NCBI GenBank assembly: GCA_029860075.1
Contig: JAOUBX010000021.1
Span: forward strand, 1 to 60,659
Reading direction: 5' to 3'
Origin: Deltaproteobacteria bacterium
GTDB taxonomy: Bacteria; Desulfobacterota; JADFVX01
DNA: 60,659 nt
This document shows, one piece after another, positions 46,797 to 56,427 of the stretch. Both the position numbers and the translations under genes were made by a program. The notes under the pieces were generated by a model. The model searched no databases. It saw only the letters and a program-made list of their open reading frames with translations, and was not told the DNA's origin. Position 1 is the first letter of the stretch, and the number at the start of each line of letters is the position of its first letter.

Positions 46797-46998
46797 TCTC
46801 ATAGGACATTTTTCAACCAACTGGTCCCGGTTGACGACAAATGACTGGATTGGCCTTTCAGCAACGGTCATTATTTTCATGCTTATGACCATTGCCTATG
46901 CATACACTTTCAGGTCTAAAAACCGTGAAAAGCTGGAAGCCCATCGTTTTATAATAATGAATGAAGATTCTTCATATAAGGAGGATAAAAATGGCTGA
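46789..46998 (+). CDS. ccoQ: cbb3-type oxidase subunit CcoQ
   Basis: 69 residues with one membrane helix (about 20-40, [18 protein letters not shown]) and a charged tail [14 protein letters not shown]. It stabilises the cbb3 complex. The GTG start at 46789 overlaps ccoO, and its 3' end overlaps ccoP by 8 bases, marking tight coupling. Confidence 0.85.
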   Translation: MNSLIGHFSTNWSRLTTNDWIGLSATVIIFMLMTIAYAYTFRSKNREKLEAHRFIIMNEDSSYKEDKNG

Positions 46999-47854
46999 AA
47001 AACATGACCCATATGCAGCAAAAGACACAGGGCACGCATGGGATGAAATAAAGGAACTCGATAATCCACCTCCGAGATGGTGGATGATCGGTATGCACAT
47101 AAGCTGGATCAGCGTTGTTATCTATTTTATACTCTTTCCATCCATCCCGCTTGTAGATGGTTCGACAAAGGGTATTCTGGGATGGACCCAGATCAAGCGC
47201 CTCAAAAACCAGGTTGCTGAAGTTGAAGCATTGAGAAAACCCTATAACGATAAACTGAGCGGTATGTCTGTTAATGAAATATTGAAAGACAACGAGCTTC
47301 TTGGTTTTGCCCAGGGTTCGGCCAAGGTCCTCTTTGCTGAGAACTGTGCAGGCTGTCACGGTGTCGGTGGACAGGGTGGCCCTGACTTTCCCGTACTTGC
47401 TGATGACGACTGGCTTTATGGAGGAACAGCCGATACGATTGTTGAAACAATTACCGACGGTCGTGCAGGTATTATGAATGCTCATGCATCTCTCCTTAGC
47501 AAGCAGGAGGTGGACGATGTCGTTAAATATGTAATGGGACTTTCCAGGGGTGAGGTCCATGAGCCTGGAAAAGCCGTTTTTATGGGTGAAACTGAGGGCG
47601 AAGCCGCTTGTTTCGGTTGCCACGGTGAAGATGCTAAAGGAATGCCGGAAATGGGTGCACCAAACCTGACGGACAGCATCTGGCGTTTTTCATCTGCCGA
47701 AGAGGATATTCGTCAAACCGTACTCCACGGTGTAAATGATGAAGAAGAACCCCAGACCCGTAAAGCGATTATGCCGGCTTTCGCCAAAAAGCTCGACGAA
47801 ACGCAGATCAAAAAGCTTGCCGTAATGGTTCATCAGTTTGGTGGTGGAAAATAG
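46991..47854 (+). CDS. ccoP: cbb3-type cytochrome c oxidase subunit III (di-haem)
   Basis: 287 residues from ATG 46991, preceded by AAGGAGG. An N-terminal membrane helix (about 30-50) anchors two cytochrome c domains with CAGCH (near 117) and CFGCH (near 205) haem sites. It accepts electrons from soluble cytochrome c. The terminator at 47880 follows directly, so ccoNOQP is one unit. Confidence 0.96.
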   Translation: MAEKHDPYAAKDTGHAWDEIKELDNPPPRWWMIGMHISWISVVIYFILFPSIPLVDGSTKGILGWTQIKRLKNQVAEVEALRKPYNDKLSGMSVNEILKDNELLGFAQGSAKVLFAENCAGCHGVGGQGGPDFPVLADDDWLYGGTADTIVETITDGRAGIMNAHASLLSKQEVDDVVKYVMGLSRGEVHEPGKAVFMGETEGEAACFGCHGEDAKGMPEMGAPNLTDSIWRFSSAEEDIRQTVLHGVNDEEEPQTRKAIMPAFAKKLDETQIKKLAVMVHQFGGGK

Positions 47855-47879
47855 CTGACTGCTGAAAATTAAGTCTCTT

Positions 47880-47930
47880 AAGGCCGGTAGCTTGCAGATA
47901 AAACTCCTGCACGGCTTCCGGCCTTTTTTT
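47880..47930 (+). terminator. terminator after ccoNOQP
   Basis: AAGGCCGG / CCGGCCTT stem with a partly paired interior, followed by T7. Confidence 0.8.
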
Positions 47931-47940
47931 AAAGTATTTT

Positions 47941-48080
47941 TTACCACCAAGACACAAAGCTCACAAAGAAGAACAGAGAGAATAAAAGCCTTATTTTAAA
48001 CAATTAACAGGAAAATTCTCTCTTATCGACTCCGTACTCATCCTTTCTATTGCTTTGTGACCTTTGTGACTTTGTGGTTA
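47941..48080. repeat. CACAAAG-type inverted-end element 1 (ccoP/ccoG gap)
   Basis: The left end ACCACCAAGACACAAAG and its inverted partner near 48050-48080 (CTTTGTGACTTTGTGG) pair at most positions over about 27 bp around an unrelated interior. It fills the gap between the oxidase subunits and the assembly genes. Confidence 0.6.
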
Positions 48081-48147
48081 GTCAAATATTCATGAATCCT
48101 TTACAGGACAAGCTTATCTAATATACTATTTTAAAGGTACCCACCAG

Positions 48148-49572
48148 ATGAAATCAGCAACGAAGGAGAGCCTCTTGGCCGACAAGGAAGATAGAGATAA
48201 CCTGGAAGAAAGCTACTGGCATGTCAATCCCGGTGATGTCAAGATTCATGCAACACGAATCAAGGGCCGTTTTAGAAACTACAAATGGATGGCTGCCTCC
48301 TTCTGGCTCTTATTCTTCTTTGGCCCTTACCTCAGGTGGGACGGCAGACAGGCCGTTCTTTTCGATATTCCCAACCGCAAATTTCATATTTTCTCCATTA
48401 CCGTCTGGCCCCAGGACGTGTGGATGCTCGCCCTGGTCCTTATCTTTCTCTTCCTGGCGCTTTTTGCCGTCACGGCCATTGGCGGGCGGATGTTCTGTGG
48501 TTATTTGTGTTTCCAAACCGTATGGACCGATATCTTTACGCTCGCCGAAGATTGGATTGAAGGCGCGCCCGTAAAAAGAAGAAAACTTGATGAAGCTCCC
48601 TGGACATTCACTAAAATCAGGTTAAGAACAACAAAACACCTTGTCTTTATTATCATCTCCTTACTGACAGGCGCTACTTTTTCAGCCTACTTTATGGACG
48701 CTTTCCAGCTTTGGAAAGGCTATTTCACGTTCACTCTACCGGCAGTCGGCTGGTATACCCTTCTCTTTTTCTTCATGTGTACCTACATATTCGGGGGATT
48801 TATGAGAGAGCAGGTCTGTTTCTGGCTCTGCCCTTATGCAAGGATTCAGGGAGTTATGTATGATTCAGACACAATCCTCCCCACCTATGACAAAGATCGG
48901 GGCGAACCAAGGGTGCGCCTCAAAAAAGGAGGCCACTCACCTGACGCCGGAGATTGCGTCGATTGTAACCTCTGCGTTGCCGTCTGCCCAACAGGCATTG
49001 ATATCCGATACGGCCAACAGGAAGGCTGCATTACCTGCGGGCTCTGCATCGACGCCTGTGACGCCATCATGGACAAGGTTGGAAGGCCACGGGGACTCGT
49101 CAGATATGCCTCTCTCGATGAACTGGGGGGAATAATCCTGCCACCGCTCTTTAAAAGACCAAGAGTCATTGTATATTCACTCATTCTCTTCCTTGCTTTT
49201 AGCGGAATAAGCTACGGTCTGCTAACCCTGGGCGGCATGAGCATCAATGTTATTCATGAACGTCAGCCTCTTTTCGTCAAACTAAGCGACGGATCCATTC
49301 AAAATAAATATACAATGAAAATTGTTAACACAACGGACAAGGAACTCAATCTCGCCATTGAAGCAGACGGCGTGGAAGGACTGACTATGGTGGGTTCCAA
49401 AGAACCGGTAAAAATACCTGTCAGCAAGGTAAGACCTGTCATGATTCTTTTAAAAGCACCTGAAAAGTCGCTAAAAGAGCAAAATATACCCATCATCTTT
49501 AAAGTCTACGATGTGAATGACAAAACAATAAAGAGCGAGTACAAAAGCATGTTTATGAGTCCCGCAAAATAA
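48148..49572 (+). CDS. ccoG: cbb3 oxidase accessory ferredoxin-type protein
   Basis: 474 residues. Five membrane helices carry an FixG-like fold, including GGRMFCGYLCFQTVW and the REQVCFWLCPYARIQG Cys region. Two 4Fe-4S motifs follow (CVDCNLCVAVCP near 270 and CITCGLCIDACD near 293). The C-terminal Ig-like domain is periplasmic. It is needed for cbb3 assembly (copper reduction/delivery). It precedes fixH by 22 bp. Confidence 0.95.
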   Translation: MKSATKESLLADKEDRDNLEESYWHVNPGDVKIHATRIKGRFRNYKWMAASFWLLFFFGPYLRWDGRQAVLFDIPNRKFHIFSITVWPQDVWMLALVLIFLFLALFAVTAIGGRMFCGYLCFQTVWTDIFTLAEDWIEGAPVKRRKLDEAPWTFTKIRLRTTKHLVFIIISLLTGATFSAYFMDAFQLWKGYFTFTLPAVGWYTLLFFFMCTYIFGGFMREQVCFWLCPYARIQGVMYDSDTILPTYDKDRGEPRVRLKKGGHSPDAGDCVDCNLCVAVCPTGIDIRYGQQEGCITCGLCIDACDAIMDKVGRPRGLVRYASLDELGGIILPPLFKRPRVIVYSLILFLAFSGISYGLLTLGGMSINVIHERQPLFVKLSDGSIQNKYTMKIVNTTDKELNLAIEADGVEGLTMVGSKEPVKIPVSKVRPVMILLKAPEKSLKEQNIPIIFKVYDVNDKTIKSEYKSMFMSPAK

Positions 49573-49594
49573 CCTGATTTGGGGAGAGAAAAAT

Positions 49595-50137
49595 ATGAAA
49601 AGTGAAAGTGCTGCAACAGAAGAAAAAGAATGGCCTGAAAAAAAATCCGCTTTTAAAAGTCCCTGGGTTCTGGGGTGGATTGCCATGGTTATCGTCATTA
49701 TCACTGCCAATATGACCATGGTAGTTATTGCCTCAAAGACATCTTCAGGTCTCGTTGTTGAAGATTATTATGAAAAAGGAAAAAACTACCAGAAATCGAT
49801 AGAAAAGCTGGCCCGGGAAAAAGCACTCGGCTGGAAAGCAAGCCTCGTTGTTCCAGGTAATGCAGCGGTAAACAGTCTTTCTACTTTTGTTCTCAACGCA
49901 AAAGATTCTACAGGAGCCCCCCTCCTGGCCGAAGAGGTCACCATTCATGCCTTCAGGCCATCTGATGCTGAGGCAGATTTCCAAATCCCCATGACAAGCG
50001 AAGGTGGTGGGGATTATTCAGGGAAGATCACCTTTCTCCTGCCCGGCCATTGGGATATCGTTGTAAGTCTTAAAAGGGGCAATGACGAGTTTGAAGTAGT
50101 GGAAAGGATTTTCGTTAAGAAGGCTCCCTCTGCTTAA
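49595..50137 (+). CDS. fixH: FixH-family cbb3 assembly protein
   Basis: 180 residues. One membrane helix (about 26-46) follows a polar N-terminal region; the VVEDYYEKGKNYQ signature and an Ig-like periplasmic domain are typical of FixH (CcoH). It works with CcoI in copper insertion into CcoN. The gap to ccoI (127 bp) holds a repeat element, so cotranscription is possible but not certain. Confidence 0.88.
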   Translation: MKSESAATEEKEWPEKKSAFKSPWVLGWIAMVIVIITANMTMVVIASKTSSGLVVEDYYEKGKNYQKSIEKLAREKALGWKASLVVPGNAAVNSLSTFVLNAKDSTGAPLLAEEVTIHAFRPSDAEADFQIPMTSEGGGDYSGKITFLLPGHWDIVVSLKRGNDEFEVVERIFVKKAPSA

Positions 50138-50145
50138 AAAATAAT

Positions 50146-50222
50146 ATTCTCGCGCAAAGACGCAAAGATCGCAAAGAAAAAAATAATGATAACCTTTGCG
50201 CACTTGGCGGCTTTGCGAGAAA
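50146..50222. repeat. CACAAAG-type inverted-end element 2 (fixH/ccoI gap)
   Basis: TTCTCGCGCAAAGACGCAAAG (left) pairs with CTTTGCG...GGCTTTGCGAGAA (right). The sequence resembles the element at 47941-48080 and the fragment near 52710. Confidence 0.6.
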
Positions 50223-50264
50223 ATTTAAAAGCTTCTTTTACTAATATACCAAAATTATCCTGAC

Positions 50265-52700
50265 ATGAGTTCATGCTTCCACTGCGCCCTCCCCATTCCT
50301 GCGGGTGTTCATTATTCTTCCGAAATTGGCGGCGAGACGAGACATTTTTGCTGCAACGGTTGTCTCGGCGTTTGCCGTTCCATTTTTGAAGCGGGACTCG
50401 AAGGTTTTTATGAGAGAACACCTGAGAAAGAAGCCCTCGCACCTCCCCCTGATATGCCCGATGATCTTCGTATGTACGACATGGACGATGTTGTTGCCGA
50501 CTATGTCGAATCCGACGATAAGGGAAAAGAGGTCAATCTTCTCGTAGAAGGGATGCACTGCGCCGCCTGTGTCTGGCTTATCGAAAAGACTCTTGTCCGT
50601 GAAGAGGAGGTTATCTCTGCACGTGTCAACCTCTCTAACAGACGTCTCAAAATCCTCTGGACGGACAATAAACTTAAACTTTCACATATTATAAAAAAGC
50701 TCTCCCATGTGGGTTATTCCGTCGTCCCCTACGATCCACAGGCGGCGGAGGGAATGATGGCAAAAGAGAAAAGGAGCTATCTTTTTAAGATTGCATTCGC
50801 CGGATTTGCCATGATGAACCTTTTATGGACGTCGGTGGCCCTCTACAGCGGCGCCGATGAGGGAGAATTCAGAAATTTCTTCCACTGGATCGGTTTTGCC
50901 CTGGCCACCCCTACCCTTTTCTATTCAGGCCACCCTTTTATTAAGGGTGCATTAAATAGCCTGAAAAGGCTTCATCTCAACATGGATCTGCCCATCGCAA
51001 TCGGCGCCCTGACTACCTATTTATACTCCACCTATATAACGATAAATAACAGTGTAAGGGGTGAAGTCTATTTCGATACGGTAGTCACCTTTATTTTTGT
51101 CATCCTCATCGGCCGGTATCTCGAAATGTCATCGAGAGACATGGCCACATCGGCAACACAGAGACTGCTCGACCTTCAGCCTAAAGTAGCAACCGTCATA
51201 AGAGAGGGAAAAGAAGAGCTTGTCCCCATCAAGGCTGTCCTCGCCGGTGATAGGGTCGTTATCAAACCGGGAGAAAAGGTTCCCGTAGACGGAATAATAG
51301 TGGAGGGTGAAAGTTCCATCGATGAATCGATGCTGACGGGAGAATCGCTCCCTGCGGGAAAGTCGCTTGGAGATAAAGTAGCTGCGGGAACGCTAAACAC
51401 GACAGGCGCCCTAATAGTGGAAGTTGAAAAAACAGGGAAAGAAACCTCACTTTCGCGCATCATCGGCCTTGTGGAAAATGCCCAGATGTCAAAAGCACCT
51501 GTTCAGCGAATAACAGACCGCATCGTTCCCTGGTTTGTTGCCGTCACCATTGGCCTTGCCATTGTCACCTTTTTTTACTGGCTCGGTGACGGCAATGACA
51601 AGGCCCTTATGGCGGCCACCTCCGTCCTCATCATCACCTGCCCCTGCGCGCTGGGATTGGCAACACCCATGGCTGTTTCCGTCGCTTCCGGTGTGGCGGC
51701 AAGGAAGGGCTTGCTAATAAAAGAGGGTAAAGCCATTGAAATGTTATCCAAAACAAGTCATTTCGTCTTCGATAAAACGGGAACCATTACGGAAGGCCGC
51801 ATGTCTGTTGCTAGCATTATTGATCTTGAAGGCGTGGGTGAAGAAAAAATTCTTGCCCTGGCGGCCACTCTGGAGAGAAGCTCGGAGCATACTATTGCCA
51901 GAGGAATTATTGAGGAAGCCGGAAAGCGGAACATCGATCCCTTTAAACTGCCTCTCGAAAATTTCAATAGCCGTCCCGGTTGCGGTGTCACGGGAAAAGT
52001 GGAGGGATTAAGCGTCTCTGCCGGAAGCCTTAAGTGGATGATTGAGGAAGGGCAGGCCAAGGGAAATGATATTAACGCTCAGGCAGAAAAGCTGGAGTCA
52101 AAGGGATTAACGCCAATATTGATTTCCACTGATAATAAACTGGTAGGCATTATCTCCCTTTCCGATACCTTGCGCGACGATGCGGAAGAGACTCTCAACA
52201 CATTAAGAAAAAGCGTACCAGACCTTACACTGCTAAGTGGAGACAGGCAGGGTGTTGCTCATATGATTGCTGAAAAGGTGGGTGGTATGAATGTTATGGG
52301 CGAACTCCTTCCCGAAGACAAATCGCAGAAGATAGAAAAAATCCAACAGAACGGAAATATCGTCACCATGGTTGGAGACGGCGTAAATGATGCACCCTCA
52401 CTCATCAGGGCCGATGTGGGCATTGCTATCGGTTCCGGCACAGACGTGTCCATCGAAAGCGCCGACATCGTTCTCATGACAAACCACTTAAAGGGTGTTC
52501 AAAAGGCCTACGAGCTTTCAAAAAATACAGTTTCTACGATCAAACAGAATATCTCCATCTCCCTTGTCTACAACCTCATTATGATTCCCCTGGCAATGAT
52601 GGCCCTTGTTACCCCTGTCGTAGCCGCTATTGCCATGCCTATCAGTTCGCTGCTTGTTATTGGTAATGCGGCGCGGTTGAGGGTGTCGGTGAAAGATTAA
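50265..52700 (+). CDS. ccoI: copper-translocating P1B-type ATPase for cbb3 assembly
   Basis: 811 residues. The N terminus has the CcoI-type Cys-rich metal site (CCNGCLGVC near 29), then an HMA copper domain with GMHCAACVW (near 95). Eight membrane segments with the transport motif CPC (ITCPCALGLATP), phosphorylation site DKTGT and the P-domain GDGVNDAP complete a P1B-1 ATPase. It loads copper into CcoN. No ribosome site is obvious before ATG 50265. A homologous 12-codon C-terminal remnant lies at 53886-53921. The small ccoS gene usually found next is not seen. Confidence 0.95.
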   Translation: MSSCFHCALPIPAGVHYSSEIGGETRHFCCNGCLGVCRSIFEAGLEGFYERTPEKEALAPPPDMPDDLRMYDMDDVVADYVESDDKGKEVNLLVEGMHCAACVWLIEKTLVREEEVISARVNLSNRRLKILWTDNKLKLSHIIKKLSHVGYSVVPYDPQAAEGMMAKEKRSYLFKIAFAGFAMMNLLWTSVALYSGADEGEFRNFFHWIGFALATPTLFYSGHPFIKGALNSLKRLHLNMDLPIAIGALTTYLYSTYITINNSVRGEVYFDTVVTFIFVILIGRYLEMSSRDMATSATQRLLDLQPKVATVIREGKEELVPIKAVLAGDRVVIKPGEKVPVDGIIVEGESSIDESMLTGESLPAGKSLGDKVAAGTLNTTGALIVEVEKTGKETSLSRIIGLVENAQMSKAPVQRITDRIVPWFVAVTIGLAIVTFFYWLGDGNDKALMAATSVLIITCPCALGLATPMAVSVASGVAARKGLLIKEGKAIEMLSKTSHFVFDKTGTITEGRMSVASIIDLEGVGEEKILALAATLERSSEHTIARGIIEEAGKRNIDPFKLPLENFNSRPGCGVTGKVEGLSVSAGSLKWMIEEGQAKGNDINAQAEKLESKGLTPILISTDNKLVGIISLSDTLRDDAEETLNTLRKSVPDLTLLSGDRQGVAHMIAEKVGGMNVMGELLPEDKSQKIEKIQQNGNIVTMVGDGVNDAPSLIRADVGIAIGSGTDVSIESADIVLMTNHLKGVQKAYELSKNTVSTIKQNISISLVYNLIMIPLAMMALVTPVVAAIAMPISSLLVIGNAARLRVSVKD

Positions 52701-53087
52701 TAGCCTATTTGTTTCACGCAGAGACGCCGAGAACGCAAAGGAAACCTTAAACCCGTTTTGTCATTCCCGTGGAGACAGGAATCCAAAATATCTTCGTTGG
52801 TTCAGGTTTGTAACCTGAACCCTCTATTTTCACTCAATTACAGCTAATTCAAGCAAGCCCCCACCATTAGCAGATGAATTAATCCAATATTCAGGTTTTC
52901 CCATATACTTAATTCTAATTGATAGCATATTTATTGGGTAGTTGATAAATGTCTGGTTCCGGTTACAAACCTGAACCAACTAGGGAAAACAAGTTAATCT
53001 CACGCAAATAAGTTTATACTCTCAGAGCACAAGAGCCCTGTGGGTACAAAGAATGCAGAAAAAGACTTTAAACTATCTTGCAGATTT
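52701..53087. other. intergenic region after ccoI with mobile-like repeats
   Basis: 387 bp holding a third CACAAAG-type fragment (about 52706-52745), a TGTCATTCCCG repeat (52759-52788) and MITE-like element 2 (52796-52980). No ccoS-like frame is seen. Confidence 0.55.
52796..52980. mobile_element. MITE-like element 2 with 20-bp perfect inverted ends
   Basis: GTTGGTTCAGGTTTGTAACC at the left (52796-52815) and its exact complement at the right (52961-52980) bound a 145-bp non-coding interior. It shares only the ends with element 1 at 13587. No transposase with such ends is in the window. Confidence 0.65.
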
Positions 53088-53465
53088 TTACACCAGCTTA
53101 AGGGGAACAATCTTGCTAAGCAAGCTGAAATGATTATCCAGCGAATAGAGGGAACAATTGTTTTGAATTGCATTCTGGGCAATGATGAGATCAGGAATTC
53201 CGAGGCCGTTAAGGCCCATTTTCAGGCACTTGTATTGATAGTCGGCAATGTTGTCCCAATCAATATTCAGTTCCAGTTTGTTAAGCTCATGTAACAGCTT
53301 AATGATTTTTCTCTGATTCCTGATTTTGAGGAAGGGCGTTAATTCGGTGAGGATCAAATCGTTTGTGGCTACAATATTTTCATCAATGAGGAAATCGAGT
53401 TGTTCGAGATCCTTTCCGTTTCTGAAGTATTCAATCCAGATAGAGCTATCTACCAGTACCGACAC
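53088..53465 (-). CDS. vapC: PIN-domain ribonuclease toxin, VapC type
   Basis: 125 residues covering the PIN fold. Acidic metal ligands are at the expected places: D6 (VLVDSSIWIEYF), E41 (ILTELTP), D93 (GIPDLIIAQNA) and the D in LDNHF near 110. VapC toxins cleave tRNA or rRNA. The GTG start shares one base with the stop of the upstream antitoxin (TAGTG), typical of a coupled vapBC pair. Confidence 0.88.
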   Translation of the reverse strand: MSVLVDSSIWIEYFRNGKDLEQLDFLIDENIVATNDLILTELTPFLKIRNQRKIIKLLHELNKLELNIDWDNIADYQYKCLKMGLNGLGIPDLIIAQNAIQNNCSLYSLDNHFSLLSKIVPLKLV

Positions 53466-53656
53466 TAACGACCCCGAATGGTATCAAGGTCAATATCAAG
53501 ATCGACTTTTCCCTTAAATTCTTTCAATTCAGAAACCCGGGATTTTCTGATAAGTTCTTTTAATGCGGTAATGATGACTTTTGTCTTGGTAGAAATATGA
53601 GTCACGTCCATCGCTTCTTTTAATAACTCTTCCGGTAAATCAAGTGTCGTTCTCAT
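53465..53656 (-). CDS. vapB: VapB-type antitoxin
   Basis: 63 residues. The ribbon-helix-helix start MRTTLDLPEELLKEAM is followed by a helical region and an acidic C-terminal tail (KVDLDIDLDTIRG) that probably occupies the toxin active site. It matches the DUF2191-type VapB family. It also acts as an autorepressor. GGAGGGCC precedes the ATG. Confidence 0.85.
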   Translation of the reverse strand: MRTTLDLPEELLKEAMDVTHISTKTKVIITALKELIRKSRVSELKEFKGKVDLDIDLDTIRGR

Positions 53657-54278
53657 GATATGGCCCTCCTTTTATATGCATAATATTAGCAATCAATGCA
53701 TACAAAGTCAAGTCCTGTCACCACGGTACAGGGACTCACCTGTGTCCCCCATTGTCATTCCCGAGAAGGCGGGAATCCATAAATGCTAAAAGATCGCCTC
53801 ACACAAAATAGTTTATGCCCTGTCATTTAATGGGATGTCATAAATCAAATAAGTAGTTAATTAAGTATTGTATCCCCAAAGTTCCTATGCAACGAGACTC
53901 GGGGTGTCGGTTAAAGATTAAAACTGCCTTTTTAAAAAATACCCATTCTGAAAAAGAAAAGCCTGCTTAAGGGGAATGGGAAATTCATATTCAGATAAAA
54001 GTATTTATCCTGCCTTTGTGTAAAACAATTCCACCTCCAGGAATGGATATAACTATCAAAAAAAGCTGGATTTAAATCTCAAATTTCGATAATATCTTTT
54101 ACCCTTGATTAGGGGAAGCAAGGCAGTCAACATGATTTTCTCAAGGCAGGAGAAAATATTCAGTCACTCCTGTTCAGGCTGATCACCCCCCCTTTAATAT
54201 ACTGCATCTGAAATCATTGATTAACGGCAAGGGATAAACATAATGACTGTTTCAAAAAATTGAAGTGAGGTTGTTTAT
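53657..54278. other. repeat-rich intergenic region with a ccoI-like remnant
   Basis: 622 bp. It holds a TGTCATTCCCG palindrome (53753-53779), a TAATTAAGTATTGTATCCCC repeat (about 53858-53877, also near 59378) and a short ccoI 3'-end copy (53886-53921). No other gene is supported. Confidence 0.55.
53886..53921 (+). pseudogene. remnant of a ccoI-like 3' end
   Basis: GGGTGTCGGTTAAAGATTAA (53902-53921) matches the ccoI 3' end (52681-52700) at 19 of 20 positions including the stop codon. In the ccoI frame it encodes SYATRLGVSVKD, against GNAARLRVSVKD in ccoI. The upstream part is replaced by a repeat. It may be a decayed second copy or an integration scar. Confidence 0.5.
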
Positions 54279-56402
54279 ATGATGAGACTAAAAAAAATAT
54301 TTTTCCACCTGGCGATTGCAGGACTTGCAACCTTGGCCGGCAAAGGTTCGGTTATGGCGGCAGACATTACCGTATGCCCGTCAGGGTGCAATTACACAAC
54401 GGTCCAGGCAGGGCTTAATGCCGCCCTTTCCGGTGACAGGGTTCTTGTCGGTACTCCCGGCCGCCTTTTACCGGAAGTATACAGCGCCAATATTCTTATG
54501 AAAGGCGGTGTGAGCCTCGTTAGTGAAGGTGGTGATTCACAGGTGGATTATACTGATCCCCTGGGTGGTACAGGACATACAAGGAAAGTCTTGAAACGCG
54601 CCACTTTAACCATTCTTCGGGGTAATGGAAATGATCCCGTTGTTTTATTTCCCATGACGCTTACCACACCTTCCCTGCTTGATGGTTTTATTGTTGAAAA
54701 CATTGATGCAAGTGCACCTGACTGGACAGGGCTGATCCAGATTGGCGGTTCTTCGCCCACAATACAAAATAACATTGTTCGTGATAACCAGGGAGTGGCC
54801 CATAACGGGGGAATCACGACAATGGGGGAAATGTCGACAGCAATGCCGCTAATTCAAAACAACGTTATTCATTATGTGAACGGGCCGGGCATCGGTGTCC
54901 GCCAAAACAGTGCACCCACCATTATCGGAAACGATATATTCACCACACCACCGACAACAGGAGATTACTCGCCGGGCATCGGCTTAATGGATGATGCTCG
55001 TCCCACCATATTAAATAACAGGATTTTCAGAAGCGGCCGGGCCGGTATCGGTTCACTTGTATATGGCGTCCGCAATTCAGGCTTTCCCATCGTCATCAAG
55101 GGTAATACCATTTATGATAATGCACCCATTGCCGGCATTCGCATTACCGGCCAGTCGGGGTCGACAGGTGTCGATATTCAGATCGGTGGGCCCAATGCAG
55201 CCGACAGTAACGAATTTTATAACAACAGGGCCGGCGTCTATCTTGATCATCAGGACCCTCATGGCCGCATGGGCTCTGCGCTCATTGAAAATAACAGTTT
55301 CCACGACAACGGTATTGCAGTCTATGCCAAAAACACCCTTGCTGTTACCATAAAGAACAACACTATGAATAACCAGTTTTTCGGCTGTGCCGTACGTGCC
55401 GGTGAAAACGATGAAGTTATTGTCCGTAATAATATTATGGATAATAACGCAAATTGCGGATTCACACTTTTCCAGTCTTCCATAGCGGTGAACCTGATCA
55501 TTGAAAACAACCACATATCCAATAACGGTTTTGCCGGAATTCGCCTCGATAATACAGGTACGACAGGAGTGGTCAGGGGCAACCGGATTACACAGAATGC
55601 ACGTGCCGGTATTGTTATCACAAGCGAAATGACCCTTGAGATTATGGACAACGAAATTGACCATAATATCCGCGGGGGAATACACACGGGGCTTGATTTA
55701 AATAACGGTGGAGGTTTTATCGGAATTCCCGGTCAACTCCATTTAACAGTGAGAGGCAACAAAGTTCATAACAACGGGCAGGCGCCTATGGGCGGCGGCA
55801 TAGATGTTCGTCATGCTTCCGGAACCATTGAAAATAACCTTGTTTACAAAAACAGTATGGGCGGAATCCGCTTTGGCGACTGGATCGGGGCAATCAATCA
55901 TAATACGGTTGTCGGCAATGGGATGAGCGGTATGGGGGGAGGGATTATTTTCGACGATCTCCATGGCGCTGTCGGCGAGGTACCTCCACAAGGCAGCCCG
56001 ACGGAAGCGATTCCGATTATTAACAACATTATTGCCGATAATACCAATGCAGGCATTAATGCGGGCACACGCTATTCGGGAGGAGGAACTTGCTATATGT
56101 GGGCAGGTTTTCGCCAATATAACCTCCTTTCCGGCAATAACGGCGCGGCAGTCTCATGCCCCGGGTTCTCACCATGGTGCAAACGCCCTCAACTTGCCAT
56201 GTGCAATGAAAATACAGGTGAGATTTTTGCCTCGCCCACCTTCGTTGATGGAGCCAATGATGATTATCGTCTCCAGGATCTTTCCCCCGCTGTTGATTCA
56301 GGTGATCCAGCCTTCCCCGATGATGCGGCATTACCGCCGGGCGTGGGCACGCCGGCTGTCGATATGGGCGCCTATGGCGGACAGTACGGCATTAACTGGT
56401 AA
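54279..56402 (+). CDS. secreted right-handed beta-helix protein
   Basis: 707 residues with a signal peptide (cleavage near VMAA). The body is a parallel beta-helix: repeated turns such as PTIQNNIVRDN, LIENNSFHDNGIAVYAK, VIVRNNIMDNNAN and LIIENNHISNNGFAG, with N-rich ladders of about 22 residues. The C-terminal PAVDMGAYGGQY motif is common in such proteins from marine and sediment bacteria. It probably binds or cleaves polysaccharide at the surface, but no catalytic residues can be named. The next gene starts 25 bp later; the two form an operon. Confidence 0.85.
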   Translation: MMRLKKIFFHLAIAGLATLAGKGSVMAADITVCPSGCNYTTVQAGLNAALSGDRVLVGTPGRLLPEVYSANILMKGGVSLVSEGGDSQVDYTDPLGGTGHTRKVLKRATLTILRGNGNDPVVLFPMTLTTPSLLDGFIVENIDASAPDWTGLIQIGGSSPTIQNNIVRDNQGVAHNGGITTMGEMSTAMPLIQNNVIHYVNGPGIGVRQNSAPTIIGNDIFTTPPTTGDYSPGIGLMDDARPTILNNRIFRSGRAGIGSLVYGVRNSGFPIVIKGNTIYDNAPIAGIRITGQSGSTGVDIQIGGPNAADSNEFYNNRAGVYLDHQDPHGRMGSALIENNSFHDNGIAVYAKNTLAVTIKNNTMNNQFFGCAVRAGENDEVIVRNNIMDNNANCGFTLFQSSIAVNLIIENNHISNNGFAGIRLDNTGTTGVVRGNRITQNARAGIVITSEMTLEIMDNEIDHNIRGGIHTGLDLNNGGGFIGIPGQLHLTVRGNKVHNNGQAPMGGGIDVRHASGTIENNLVYKNSMGGIRFGDWIGAINHNTVVGNGMSGMGGGIIFDDLHGAVGEVPPQGSPTEAIPIINNIIADNTNAGINAGTRYSGGGTCYMWAGFRQYNLLSGNNGAAVSCPGFSPWCKRPQLAMCNENTGEIFASPTFVDGANDDYRLQDLSPAVDSGDPAFPDDAALPPGVGTPAVDMGAYGGQYGINW

Positions 56403-56427
56403 TGCATAATTGAAAGGAATAATAATT

